Of a DNA stretch of 64,000 bases, positions 43,724 through 55,775 are shown in pieces. The DNA comes from Liquidambar formosana. Lineage: Eukaryota; Streptophyta; Magnoliopsida; Saxifragales; Altingiaceae. Below the pieces are notes generated by a model. The model was given only the letters and a program-made list of their open reading frames with translations. It did no database searches and was not told the origin of the DNA. The stretch covers positions 22,279,267 to 22,343,266 of the forward strand of contig CM077822.1 in NCBI GenBank assembly GCA_039720395.1, in the 5' to 3' direction. The position numbers were made by a program, and so were the translations under genes. How positions within the stretch are numbered: the stretch's first letter is position 1; every line of letters starts with the position of its first letter.

Positions 43724-43984
43724 AGGGGGAGTGTGGGGTGTCAGGTTATTGAATTGAGATTTGGTGGTAGGTAAGCTTTTGGTGGAGGCTCTTGAAGAGC
43801 GTAAGAATTGGTTGGCTGGTGGAAGGTGAGACCTTGTTTTTTTCCCCTTTTTCGGCTGATATAGTTGAAGGTGAGACTGGAGACCGGAGACTGGACCTTT
43901 TTTTAAAATATTAAAAAAAAAAAAATTTAAACAGAGACTTGTTTTTGCATTAGTTTCTGGGGGGTACTCTTGGTAAAATAAATA

Positions 43985-44400
43985 ATTCCATTCATTAAGA
44001 ACTCTTAACAAGTCATGCAATGAGGAACCTCAACAGAATTATTCAAAAAATATTATGATAATCACAGTTAGCCAACTGATCAGCAACCTTATTTGCTGGG
44101 TCAAAAACATGGGTGTGCTTATCAAAAAAAAGAAAAAGAAAAAAAAGAGTGAAACTAATTTCTCATAACTTAATTTGGGCAATTCTTGAACTCTTTTTTG
44201 GCAGCCTTGATGACCCTTTACATTCACTTGAATCTTTCTTATAACTTTCTTGAGAGCCAAACATCTAGCAAGAGCAAAAGGTATCACCTAAATTCATAGC
44301 TAAAGTACGTGGGAATCACTCCGCCCTACATTCTTAATATTGTATCCACTTGTTAAAGAATTGTTCCTTCATGAGCCACCACAAGTGTGCTTACACCATG
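43985..44400 (-). pseudogene. RNase H (RVT_3) relic of a LINE
   Basis: The minus strand shows, in order and in shifting frames, VVAHEGTIL, FALARCLALKKV, and HVFDPANKVADQLAN, matching the first-strand, helix and C-terminal blocks of LINE RNase H. Frameshifts and an A-rich insertion (44121-44147) separate them. No ends visible. Confidence 0.5.
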
Positions 44401-44794
44401 AGCTCAAAGGTGATGCTAGCTAGCAAGTGAAACCTACAAGCTAGCCTTAGAAGAACCTCGCTCAAAAACATTAGTAGAGAAAAATAGTTATTTACACAAT
44501 TACACTTATTAAATTTTCAAAAGATGGACCAATAGTCTTTGAGAGTTACGTTTCAAAAAGTGGAAGGTTTTAAATTTAACTTTTTATTTTCTTTTAGTTA
44601 GCCATCAACGAGGTTTATACTAGATGTTAATTGACACAAAGTGAGCGGTAGCTTTACTTTCAAGGGCATATTCAAGTGAAAGTTTTAGGTACCCACCTTG
44701 TTGGCCAAAAAAAAAAAAAAAAAAAAATTAATGAAGAAAAGAACAGCATTACTAGCAAAAATAAGAAATTACATGATATCCTCTTCCAAGGTTG
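44401..44794. other. no gene recognised
   Basis: AT-rich; an A-run at 44707-44727 may end an unidentified retroinsertion. Block B begins just to the right. Confidence 0.4.
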
Positions 44795-44899
44795 GGGCTA
44801 ACCTAGTGGTGAGGGAGGATAGGAGAAAAAGGTAGGAGTAAGATAAGTTAGAGGTTCAAACCCCTCCCAATGTACCCAAAAAAAAAAAAAAAAAAAAAA
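44795..44899 (+). mobile_element. tRNA-derived SINE (copy B)
   Basis: Counterpart of 6695-6804, better preserved: GGGGCTAACCTAGTGGTGAG (A box) and GAGGTTCAAACCCCTCCC (B box), then about 22 A. The left target duplication is missing because the duplicated block starts here. Confidence 0.65.
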
Positions 44900-45298
44900 T
44901 GGTGGGAAGCCCACATGGCTACCCAGCATTTCTGTTTTCGTTAGAAAAATGCTATAAAAAAAAACGATGTGGGTTTTATCGTTCCTCCTACTGTACAATA
45001 TAATTTCCGTTTACTATATATTTTATATTTGTTACACGATTACATGTATACATATAATTGTTAGGAACAGTTTGATGTCTTGCATTATTTTCAGTAAAAG
45101 CTGCTACTCATGGTTTAGTAGCCAAGCTTTGTCCTTAAATTATCTCGGTTAACGTGTTGGCTCAAAGTTATCATCTCATAAATCATTTCTCCTCCAACCA
45201 CATTTGCTATCCCCTTGGTTTACCTAAAATAGCCAACTAAACCCCATTTTTTCATCTCTAACGCACTCGCTATTGTTAAGTTAATTTTCATTGTTGCA

Positions 45299-45410
45299 AT
45301 GGTCTTGTGATCTAGTGGCACTTCTGCTCCACTTGCGTAGAGGGAGGCTCTAGGTTCGAGTTTTAGTACAAGTATAATTGATGTAATCAATTTCTTATCC
45401 ACGCTACCAA
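45299..45410 (+). mobile_element. tRNA-derived SINE-like element (copy B)
   Basis: Counterpart of 7207-7314 with a better B box (AGGTTCGAGTTTTAG) and A-box-like ATCTAGTGGCAC. Confidence 0.5.
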
Positions 45411-46221
45411 CAAAAATTTGCATTGTTTATTTATTTATTTTACTTACAAATTTTTATAAATATTTTTCAAATAATTCTTAATACGTTTGTGAATAACTCT
45501 TGAATTATGAATAATTCCCAAATCCCAAATTCACGACTATTAATTATGAAAGGAACCCATGGAGTGGCTAAGGTGTTAAGAATGCTAACTTGAGTGATTA
45601 AAGTACGGGTCGGTCTTTCTTATTGTCAATCCCATGCCCACCAGACCAGATTTTCAACGCTAGCAAGTGAAACCCTTAGATGTGGGTTATAGGGCTACGA
45701 TATGTTTCAGAGGACCAAAAATACGATGATGAAATAAATTTTCAATTTTTTTTGTTATACACGTATAAATGAGGAAACCCACCCATGTAGCATAAATCAA
45801 AGAAGAATCCAAGAGTACATAAAGTTAACCCACACAGTAAAATTATTACTTTCACGGTAACATAACTTTTCTTTTTGGCATTTTCTTGCCCGTGCTTGGA
45901 GTCCTAAGATCATTATTTGTGAAACAGGAAGCAATTGAATCGCTTACATTGATTTACAACAATCAACTCCTTTGTATTTAAGATTATGATATGCTTAGTT
46001 GCATACTTAACGAGTTACTAATTGATTAGACGCTAACTAGAGTATGACATCTAGGTCCAAAGATTATGATGTACTTACTAAAATAGATACTTTTTCAGTG
46101 AATGATCTCAAGTTTGAGTTTATAAGAAAGCATTGATATCCATTTGTTGATATCGAGGAGTTAGGGGTATGAATTAATTCTATGGATGGCAAAAAATAAA
46201 AATAAAAATAAAAACACTTGC

Positions 46222-46466
46222 GGCCCTTTTTGGTCATCCAAATGGAATTATACAATTATGGTGTATTTTGTATAATATTGAAGGTCATCTTCAATAAAAC
46301 TAATTGGAGTCATTTATAAAACATTTTTATTTTGAATTTTTCTTCCCATTTGTAACGATGACCATCAAATATTGAATTTTCCCATTCAATATGTGGCATT
46401 TTTGCATTTAATACTAAGGAAAATACCAATAATTGTTTAACTTCCATTTGGACTTGCAAACGGGCC
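46222..46466. mobile_element. MITE with GGCCC...TTTGG ends (copy B)
   Basis: Counterpart of 8135-8381, same ends with few changes. Shows that the insertion preceded the duplication. Confidence 0.55.
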
Positions 46467-46984
46467 ATTAATAATTGAATTTTGTTAGGGTTTGAGTAGA
46501 GGATTTTGGTTTATTTTGAGGAATTTTAGGTCATTCCAATTAAGGGCTTGAAATGAGCTTGGTATTGGATAGATTTTGTTATGGGGACAATTATTGCTAC
46601 CCCTCAATATTATTTGCACACCTCACTTATTTTAATTTTTAATGTTCTATAAACTCATATGAATATAGTGATAAATATAACTCATATAATAGTAGTATAT
46701 CATTTGATATAAATTAGGCTAACTTCGGGTCGGACCATTGGGATGGGTTTCAAGCCGGGCTAGGCCACAAATCCAAGACCAAACCTGCCCATCTTAATAA
46801 TCGGGCTAAGGCTAGGCTCGGCCAAAGCAGGCTTTGGGCTGGTCTTAGCCCATTTTTTGGGCTAGGCCAAGGCAGGCTATAGGCCGATGGGCCAATTTTA
46901 TACTCCTACTTCCAATCAAGAAGTTAAAAAACTCATACATAAGTAACCAATACTCTATGAAACTACCACATGCTTAGTAACAAC

Positions 46985-49900
46985 TTGAGAATTCTATGTC
47001 ACTCAGAGAACATAACTACTGCATGAGGAGAGATTCTTGGTAAGATGAGAAATTCTTGAGCCACCAGGAGTAATTCCTCTCGTGGATATTCCATATGATT
47101 ACCCCTTCATGCATTAATAACGATCTTCTCTAGAGTCCTTCCCTTCTCAAGCAGAAACCGTACAAGCGGCATTACTAGAGAGAACTCACGATGTTATGCT
47201 ACAAAGTTGACAATCTTCAGAGTCTTGAGATGCAAAGGCAAACCCTTAGAACTCCCAGATTCTGATGTATAATCATTTTCAAGAAATTTTTCGTCAACTT
47301 CACTCCCAGATTCCGATGTACAGTAGTTTTCAGGACATTTTTCGTCAACCTCACACTGTAGAAAAAGATTTCATTAGGCTCAAATTTTGAGTCAAATTTT
47401 TGAATCTATATTGTTAACCTCGAAGGGGGTAGGAAAGAAACTAAGACAAGGAATGACTTCTAGTGGTAAATCTCTTATTCATATCGTTCTCAAGGAAAAA
47501 CTTTAACATGCATGCACATAGTTCCAATAGAAAACTTTAGTTCCACAAGAAAAGGAACTTTAGCTTATTCTAGGAATCATTTCAACACTAGATAGAGATA
47601 GTGGAATCATAAAACTATATGAAAAGAGTGGTTAGAAATCATTCTTTGTTTAAATTCCTCCCAACCACACCACAATCAATAATTCTGAAGGCAATAAATG
47701 GGAGAATGGTTCAGGGAAAACACACCTCTAACTTGTAAAGATCCGCCAGGCCATAAAGGGATGTCATGTCTACGACTAATGTCTCCAGATTAAGGCAACT
47801 TTCTAGGAAGCCTACTATACCAGGGACATCACGTTCCATGTGCGTCTCTAGTATTAAACATTTGCACTCGGACATCGGAAAAAACATACCTTTCAACTCC
47901 ATAATAGATAAAACCTAAGCCCAGCAAAGCAAGAAGCAAAAAAACAAAATTATATTAGAGCCGAATTATAGGTAAATGTTACCACTAATCTCTATGTAAA
48001 AAGTATACGCAAGTAGACATTTTCCTAACGATCACCACCTTCAGCAAAAAGTTCAACAAACTGAATGGGATGAAGAGTGTGTGATAACTAAGATGAGTGG
48101 AGTTAAGTCGAACAGGCCATGGCCTAGTTTGGGTTCAATGGAGATTGTACTGTTTCTATAGGTGCATCAGCTTGATGGTGTGCTGCGGTGTCATCTGTAG
48201 GACGAGAGATTCATGGGAGAGAGGCTGTATCAGAGGGAATAAAAACAAAAGAAAAGAGAAGAGGTGTTCGTGAGTGGGAGGGAAAGAAGGGAGAAAGTGG
48301 ATGGTATGACCACTGAGTTTCTACTCCTTTTGACTTTATCAAAGGGCAATTTGGTGTCTTCAATGCATTATATTGTACTCTCTCCATTCCATAAAGATAG
48401 GCCAAGTTTGACAAAACACACAATTCAAAAAAAATCATCATTGCATTGACTTCTCCTTTATTAAACTTCATATTTCCAAAATATCCTCTCTTACTGATTG
48501 TTATTGGGTTACGTGAAAAGTAATTCTTAAAATAAAAAAGGATAGTATAGGAAAATCTAAAAAAAAGAAAAAAAATTTGATTTGACTTTTTAAAATGTCC
48601 AAACATTTTGGGACCAAAAAAGATGCAAAAACAGCTTATCTTTGTGAGATGGAGTGAGTAATTGCCGTGGAAACAAACATTTTTGATGTGGCAATATTGC
48701 CACCCAAAAGAAAATTAAATTAGGTAAAGATATGTAACATGGGAGAGAGATGGTTATAGTAATTTTGTCATTAAAAGGAATAGAAGATGAATGATATATA
48801 TGGAGAAAGAAATTTAATAGGGAGTGAGAGAGAGAGAGAGAAAGAGAGATTTGAATTAATATCAAAGAAGAAAATTAAAATAGATGAAGACATATATCAT
48901 ATATGTAACTGAAAGAGATGGAGATGGAAAATATTATTAGATGCCATGGAGATTTATTTAAATTTTTTTTATAAAAAAATTAATAAGAGTAATACCTTAT
49001 GGCACATGGTTTAATGTATGAGCTCTGAGCTCAACGAAGCCATCCACCTCAGCACCATGTGAAGGAGTGAGAAAGTGGCTTAAACGTTACTTTTATATGT
49101 AATAATTAGATTGCCTCCAAAGTCATAAAAATATATTGATAAAAACTTCCATGTAACTATGATATGGTCAAGTGGTGTCACAAGCTAATGAGAACCAAAT
49201 AAAGTGGGATTATTAATGTACTTTTTGGCTTTACAATCTCACTTTACTTGGCCCTTATTGGTTTGTGACACCACCTGGTCATATCACAGTTACACGAAAG
49301 ACTCATTCAAGTATATTACATGGTGTCAAGTTATCAGCCCATGGTGGAACAACGATTCACAGAGCGACTTGTGGTAGAACTATAACAAAAGTTACGTACA
49401 AACATGCAAATGCAGATATGAAGAAAGAGATGCCAAGAAAACTGACCTAAATACACCAATTCCCCATAGTAAGTTTTTTAACATGACGAAGCATGTAAAG
49501 AAGTTCTCCTACCATGTCTCCTACCATGGTCATCATCACAAATTTTTTGCTCAAAATTCAGGTTACAATCATCCAGTGATTGTATGTTCATCAGCCTAAA
49601 CTTCTTGTCCATTTTCCCCACTATGCCCAATGATTCAAGATTAGGGGCAGAAATTTCCAGCACTGAGTCATCTCCTCGTCTCATTAAAATTAAATCCCCA
49701 TAATCTTTTACCACCAATTTTCTCAAACTTGCCGAACCAATATCCAATCGAATGAACCCCCAACAACTATGCAACTCCAATGATTCAAGAATTGGAGCCC
49801 CTACTAATATCTTTTGAATCACATCTTCACTCAATTTCGTATACCCAATCAACAAACTCTTGAGCGATTTCCAACTAATTAACCCATTAGGTGCAACATC

Positions 49901-50551
49901 GCACCACGTCAACTTCAATGTTGTCATCGATGCATTCGTGTATAAAAAATGAGGCAATAAGTAACGACAATCTCCAAATCCATATCCACTTGATAAAACT
50001 AGGCAAAGCTCTTCCACATTTGCCCAGGTTGCAATGCTAACCCACGTATCGACGCGGAAAAGATTACGAATCTTTGTAATGGAAACTGACTACAAATTTT
50101 TAATGTTGTAATGCCTATGGGAAAGTAGGGTTATATCGACAAAGGCAACAAACAACTTGCCTTGGGGAATACGCCCCCAGAAGGTGCAACTAAAACGGAG
50201 GTTTGAGACAGAAGTCCAGAGATGTAACCATCTTGGTGATAACATACTGGTTGTTATGGCGTCCTTGGTGGGCAAAAAGGAGAGGATGTGAAGAAGGATG
50301 GAGTCCGTCATGGCACTGATTCGATCTTGTTTTCGGGTTTCTTTTGCCTCGTCGTTTAGGGCGACTGTCGTTGAATTGTGACTACAGCTTCGATGTTCGC
50401 TGTAATCAAAGCTTCTTCCCTTGATGTAACCATGATCACTACTCTCCTCGTTAGAACTTTGGCTTCTTTCCTCCATGATAGAAAACACCTTCTCCTTATT
50501 GCTATAAGTAAAGAGGGGAGTGAAGCAACGTTGATTTACATATGTATCCAA
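46985..50551 (-). pseudogene. F-box/LRR/FBD gene, copy B, broken
   Basis: Same gene as 8916-11260 but with the full exon 1. Exon 1 (about 49478-50551): F-box DRISAMTDSILLHILSFLP and SMLSPRWLHLW, then LRR-like repeats through LKLTWCDVAPNG, ILESLELHSCWGF and LRKLVVKDYGDL. Exon 2 (about 47720-47900): LETHMERDVPGI, SCLNLETLVVDM, ending LYKLE at a donor GAG|GTGTGT. Exon 3 (about 46985-47360) starts in phase with CEVDEKCPENYC and ends with the FBD blocks LKTLKIVNF, LEKIVI and EFLSLP. Damage: one base is lost in a T run near 50095, giving a stop right after NIKNL, with a compensating extra base near 50065; and a TAA stop in the FBD segment (about 47202) that A lacks because it deleted those 39 bp. 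Without these few changes the reading frame would be nearly complete. Confidence 0.85.
48636..49800. other. segment present only in copy B
   Basis: Contains the end of F-box exon 1 (49478-49800) and intron sequence; a (GA)n tract at 48826-48848. In copy A it is missing with almost no junction homology, so A carries a deletion. TGTGACACCACCTGGTCATATCACAG at 49264 and the reversed TGGTCAAGTGGTGTCACA at 49165 form an imperfect inverted repeat in the intron. Confidence 0.7.
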
Positions 50552-50791
50552 TTATATATTGGGAACTAGAAGAAAAAATGACAAACCCAAACGAATCTAT
50601 AGAGCAACATTACGTCACCAATGGAGTTTGCCATTTTTTCGTGCATTCAATTTTGACATCCCAAGGACCCAGCCATCCCAATACATGAAACTATTGAGAA
50701 AAAAAAATTTTGAAAGTGAAAAAATTACCATGACGCACCTTTTTTGTTTAATTAGATCTGGTTTCGATCTATGCCAGGATCAGATCGGACG

Positions 50792-51067
50792 TGTTAAAGA
50801 GAATCCTCCCTGATTTTTTGATTTCCAAATATAATCCATATTCTTCTCCATTGATTGATATGGGTTTATATTTGGAATCCTATTTCTCCTCCATTGATTG
50901 ATACAGGTTGACTTCGAGAATATTGTACAGATCTTTATGATTTGCTAGCTTTAGGAAAGTTGTTCAAATTCCAATATTGTAATACTCTTCTATAAATATA
51001 GAACTTCCTCAGACTCACCAATTCGTGGTGGTCAGAATTATTCTGCACAAATACTTTAGCTTCTATA
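50792..51067 (+). mobile_element. copia 5' LTR
   Basis: 276 bp, TGTTAAAGAG...TTCTATA, preceded by target duplication GGACG (50787-50791). TATA box TATAAATATA at 50991-51000. Differs from the 3' LTR at a single position (ATACAGG here, ATACAAG there). The terminus TG...TA departs from the usual TG...CA. Confidence 0.92.
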
Positions 51068-51079
51068 TGGTATCAGAGC
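51068..51079 (+). other. copia primer binding site
   Basis: TGGTATCAGAGC directly after the LTR, complementary to the 3' end of initiator tRNA-Met, the standard copia primer. Confidence 0.92.
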
Positions 51080-51116
51080 CCCACTAAGACCAACGTCTGT
51101 TCAATCCCCTATACCC

Positions 51117-54100
51117 ATGGCATCTTCTTCAACTCTTTCATCAGCCGCACCAAACACTAGCTCCTCCCTTGTCCCCCCCACCCCGTCTCTTCCCCAAATC
51201 ACTAACTTTCATCACCTTGTTTCTCTCAAACTTGACCGACAAAATTATCTTCTTTGGCGATCCTAATTTCTTCCTCTTCTCAAAGGGTATGACCTTGATG
51301 GCTACGTTAATGGCCAATTCCCCTGTCCTCCTCACTTTCTCTCATCGGATGCCAACGCACCACAGGTTATTAACCCAGCATATCTGGCCTGGCAAAAACA
51401 AGATCAAATTTTATTAGGATGGATTTTATCATCTCTCTCCGAATCCGTCCTAGCACAAGTTGTGGGTTTATCCACCTCCTAATCTGTTTGGCTTGCTCTT
51501 GAACGGCAGTTTGCTTCTCGTTCTCGTGCTCATATCAACTCTCTTCGGCGTGATCTTCAAACTTTAAAGAAAGATGGTCGGACTATGGCTGAGTATCTTC
51601 AGCGTGCAAAGATGCTTTCTGATAACCTTGCTGCCTGTGGCCAAATAATATCAGAGCCGGACCTTCAGCAACTCATTCTTGGTGGACTCTCTTCTGAATA
51701 TGACCCAATTTATACAACACTTACCACTATTGTTGATGAAATCCCAATGGAAGATTTCCAGGCCCACCTACATGCCTTTGAAAGTCGCTTAGAACAGCAG
51801 CGTGCTCCCATTACCACATCTTCTTTCTCTGCCAATGTTGCCAATCGCTCCCGTGAGCACTCTTTTTCACACCCTCATTCTCAGCAACCTTATTCTAACC
51901 CTTCTCGAGGTCGTGGCAGAAACAATCGTGGTAGAGGTGGCCGTAACGGCTCTCGAAATAACTTTAATAGTGTTGGTTCCTCAAATGCCCCACGTGGTCA
52001 TTGTTATGTTTGTGGCCTCACCAATCATACCTTTGCTACATGCTATTATCGGTATGATTAACCTTCCCACAGCGCGGCAGTTTCCAATCCATCCGCTATG
52101 GTTGCGGCCCTTGCCTCATCTTCCACTCAAAATTGGTATCCTGACTTCGGCGCCACCAACCATCTCACTGCCGACTTGGCCAATCTCAACCTTCGATCAG
52201 AATATCATGGTCCTGACTCCATCAAAATTGGTAATGGTAACACCCTTCCTATTCATCATGTTGGCTCATCTAAAATCTTTACCCCTAATGGTTCATTTGC
52301 TCTTAAAAATGTCTATCATGTTCCCTCTATAACACACAACCTTCTCTCTGTCTCCCAATTTACTACAAATAATGATGTTTTCTTTGAATTTCACCCTCAT
52401 TTTTTTGTTGTGAAGGATCGTAAGTCAGGGATGGTGCTCCTGCGAGGACCGAGTAAAGGTGGCCTTTATTGCCTGGAGAGCCCTATTAGTCTAAATCAAT
52501 TTTCCTCTGCTTTTCTTGGTGTCAAAACATCCTTGGATACCTGGCATCATCGTCTTGGCCATCCAATGATGCGTGTCATGAGTCATGTCATTTCTAGAAA
52601 TAAGTTGCCTCTTGCAACAAATAAGTCTACTTTTTGTGCTGCTTGTCAAATGGGCAAAAGTCACCGTCTTCCTTTCATTTCTAGTGATACCATTTATTGT
52701 AAACCTTTAGAATTAATTTTCTCGGATATTTGGGGACCATCCCCTTTTCTTCCATTAATGGTAATCGCTATTATATTCATTTTGTTGATGCTTTTAGTCG
52801 TTACACTTGGGTTTTTCCAATTTCAAATAAATCTGATGCCTTTAATGTGTTTGTCCAGTTTAAAACTCAAGTTGAAAATTTTTTCAATTGTAAGATCAAA
52901 AGCATCCAAATTGATGGTGGTAAAGAATATGAAAAATTCAAGTCATTCTTAGTTACTCATGGCATTACCCATCGGATTTCTTGTCCTTACACTCATGAAC
53001 AAAATGGGCATGCCGAACGAAAGCACCGACATATTGTTGACACGGGTTTAACATTATTGTCTAGTGCTTCCCTTCCTGTCTCTTATTGGGATGATGCCTT
53101 TCTTACAGCAGTCTTTCTTATCAATCGTTTACCATCACTAGTTCTCAAATCCAAATCCCCATGGGAGGTTCTTTTCCATAAACCTCCTGATTATGGTTTT
53201 CTAAAAGTTTTTGGGTGTGAATGTTTTCCATACTTGAGACCTTATAATTCTAATAAATTCATGTACATGTCCCTTCCTTGTGTCTTTTTGGGCTATAGTG
53301 ACTCTCACAAAGGCTATCGATGCTTACATGTTCCCACAGGTCGTATCTACATCTCTCGACATGTGGCCTTCAATGAAGCCAAATTTCCTTTTGCCAATTC
53401 TTCCCATCCTCCTATTCCCCCACTAAATAACCAACCAGGTATATTGGGTCCACCCCCTATCCTTCCTTCTTACCCCCCACCGTCTTATAACCCCCCATCT
53501 TCATCTTCTACCCTCCCTCCAGAATCCCCAACCCCTCCTTCTATTATACCATCCTCCTCTACTACGCAAGTCAACCCCCTTACCTTACCTATAATGCCCT
53601 CAGGACACCCCATGATTACCCAATCGAAGGCTGGGATTTTCAAACCCAAAGCTTTGCAAGCTACCAAACATCCCCTCCCCCACCTTGATGATGCTGTGGA
53701 ACCTACCTGCTTTACACAAGCTAATACCGATCCTCGATGGCGTCAAGCCATAGGAGAAGAGATCAATGCCCTTCTCCAAACTGGAACATGGACTCTTGTC
53801 TCCTCACAACCAGGCCAAAATCTTGTTGGATGTAAATGGGTTTTTCGCATTAAAAGAAAATCTGATGGCTCAGTTGAACGATTCAAGGCTCGGCTAGTTG
53901 CCAAGGGGTTCCATCAACAACATGGCATCGATTACAATGAGACTTTTAGTCCCGTGGTTAAACCAAGCACCATTCGATTGGTTCTATCTATTGCTGTCTC
54001 CAAACATTGGCCCATTCGTCAATTGGACGTCCAAAATGCCCTTTTGCATGGGCACCTCACCGAGGAAGTTTATATGTCTCAACCACCAGGATTTGTTCAC

Positions 54101-55265
54101 AGTGATTTCCCCACACATGTGTGTAAGCTCAGTAGGTCCTTATATGGCTTAAAGCAAGCCCCACGAGCTTGGTATCACAGGTTGAGCGCGTATCTATGCC
54201 ATATCGGATTTATCATCTCCAAATCAGATACTTCTCTATTTATTATGAGCAGCCCTTCTGCCATCGTGTATCTATTGGTTTATGTTGATGATATTATCAT
54301 CACTGGGTCCAACGCTTTTGCTATCGCAACTGTTATTCAGCAGCTTCACTCTGAATTTTCCATGAAGGATCTTGGGCCACTAAGTTACTTCTTGGGTATT
54401 GAAGCATTTTGTACTTCTACAGGCCTTTTTCTCTCTCAAAGAAGATATATTTTGGACCTCTTGGCAAAGACTAAAATGGATGGTGCTAAACCGTCTTCAA
54501 GTCCCATATCTAACACTTCCAAATTGTCTAAACATATTGGGGAGCCCTTTGACGATCCCACGTTATACCGCAGTACTGTTGGTGCTTTACAATATTTATC
54601 TCTCACTCGGCCTGACATTGCATTTTCTGTTAATAAAGTTTGTCAGTTTATGCAGTCTCCCACTACCGATCATTGGATTGTCAGTCAAACGAATCTTGAG
54701 ATATTTAAAGCACACATTGTTATTTGGCCTCTAGATCAAACAATCTCCTTCTTCTACCTTACATGCATTCTCTGATGCTGATTGGGCTGGGTGTCCTGAT
54801 GATAGACGCTCTACTGGTGGGTATTGCATCTTTCTTGGCCCAAATCTTATCTCTTGGAGTTCAAAGAAGCATGCTACTATCTCTCGTTCAAGCACTGAGT
54901 CAGAATACCGTGGTATTGCTATAGCCACTTCTGAAGTTACTTGGCTTCAATCCTTATTACATGAACTTGGCGTTTCTCTATCTTCTCCACCGGTACTGTG
55001 GTGTGATAATTTAGGAGCCACATATTTATCAGCTAATCCTGTCTTCCATGCTCGTACTAAGCATGTGGAGATTGACATTCACTTTGTTCGCGAAAAAGTA
55101 GCTCGCAAGGATTTAACCGTTCGTTTTATTTCATCCAAGGATCAAATTGCAGACATCTTCACCAAAGGATTAAGTACTCCTCGCTTCCAATCGCTTCGAT
55201 CCAACCTGACCGTCGCCGAAGGGCCGCTCAGTTTGCGGGGGAGTGTTAAAGAGAATCCTCCCTGA
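51117..55265 (+). pseudogene. copia gag-pol with four stops and two frameshifts
   Basis: The polyprotein would package and integrate the element. Seen in order: gag with LDRQNYLLWRS and a UBN2-like region; zinc knuckle CYVCGLTNHTFATC (CX2CX4HX4C, about 51996-52040); protease with DFGATNHL where copia proteases have DSG (about 52143); integrase HHCC zinc region (WHHRLGHP ... CAACQMGK) and core with DIWGP and IDGGKEY; RT with KWVFRIKRK, QLDVQNAFLHG-like QLDVQNALLHG, SLYGLKQAPRAW and catalytic YVDDIIITGS; RNase H with [14 protein letters not shown] and SSTESEY; and tail [12 protein letters not shown]. Breaks: TAA at 51264, 51480 and 52059, TAG at 54732, frameshifts near 52745 and 54683. RT core residues are intact. 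Not able to encode its own proteins. Confidence 0.93.
55234..55243 (+). other. copia polypurine tract
   Basis: TGCGGGGGAG immediately before the 3' LTR, the plus-strand priming site. Confidence 0.85.
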
Positions 55266-55519
55266 TTTTTTGATTTCCAAATATAATCCATATTCTTCTC
55301 CATTGATTGATATGGGTTTATATTTGGAATCCTATTTCTCCTCCATTGATTGATACAAGTTGACTTCGAGAATATTGTACAGATCTTTATGATTTGCTAG
55401 CTTTAGGAAAGTTGTTCAAATTCCAATATTGTAATACTCTTCTATAAATATAGAACTTCCTCAGACTCACCAATTCGTGGTGGTCAGAATTATTCTGCAC
55501 AAATACTTTAGCTTCTATA
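55244..55519 (+). mobile_element. copia 3' LTR
   Basis: 276 bp, identical to the 5' LTR except for one transition. Followed by target duplication GGACG (55520-55524). TATA box at 55442-55451 points into the F-box upstream region and beyond. Confidence 0.92.
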
Positions 55520-55775
55520 GGACGCGATGGTGGGGTTGTACCATGGATTGCCATGGATCGCCATGGATCAGATTAGGGCATGGAGTGAGATGGCAGGCGC
55601 TGAGGACTCGGATCTGAGATTCCATCTCCGCAAGCTTGTCTCTCGACGAGGGGGACTATGAAGGTGAGAAAAGAAGGGACGACGATGGCGTCGGCATACG
55701 GAGAGGTTTCCGGCAAGAAGAGAGAGAGAGAGGAAGGAGAAGGTTGAGAAAATCGTACCAGTACAGAGGAAAAAG

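Larger units (their letters stand above)
50792..55519 (+). mobile_element. Ty1/copia retrotransposon, structurally complete, coding region broken
   Basis: LTR, tRNA-iMet primer site, gag-pol in the order gag, protease, integrase, RT, RNase H, purine tract, LTR. Flanked by GGACG (50787-50791 and 55520-55524). Copy A shows the corresponding unfilled site at 11496-11500 (AGATG). Total 4728 bp, a normal length for a small copia element. It lies in the upstream region of F-box copy B, opposite in orientation. Confidence 0.95.

Noticed and set aside
49165..49300. Inverted repeat TGGTGTCACA / TGTGACACCA as a MITE
   Set aside because: Pairing is imperfect, arms are short and no target duplication is visible; it lies in an intron lost from copy A.
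42253..50551. A functional SCF gene cluster (SKP1-like next to F-box genes)
   Set aside because: All members are broken, and the F-box copies came by segmental duplication; proximity is most likely chance.
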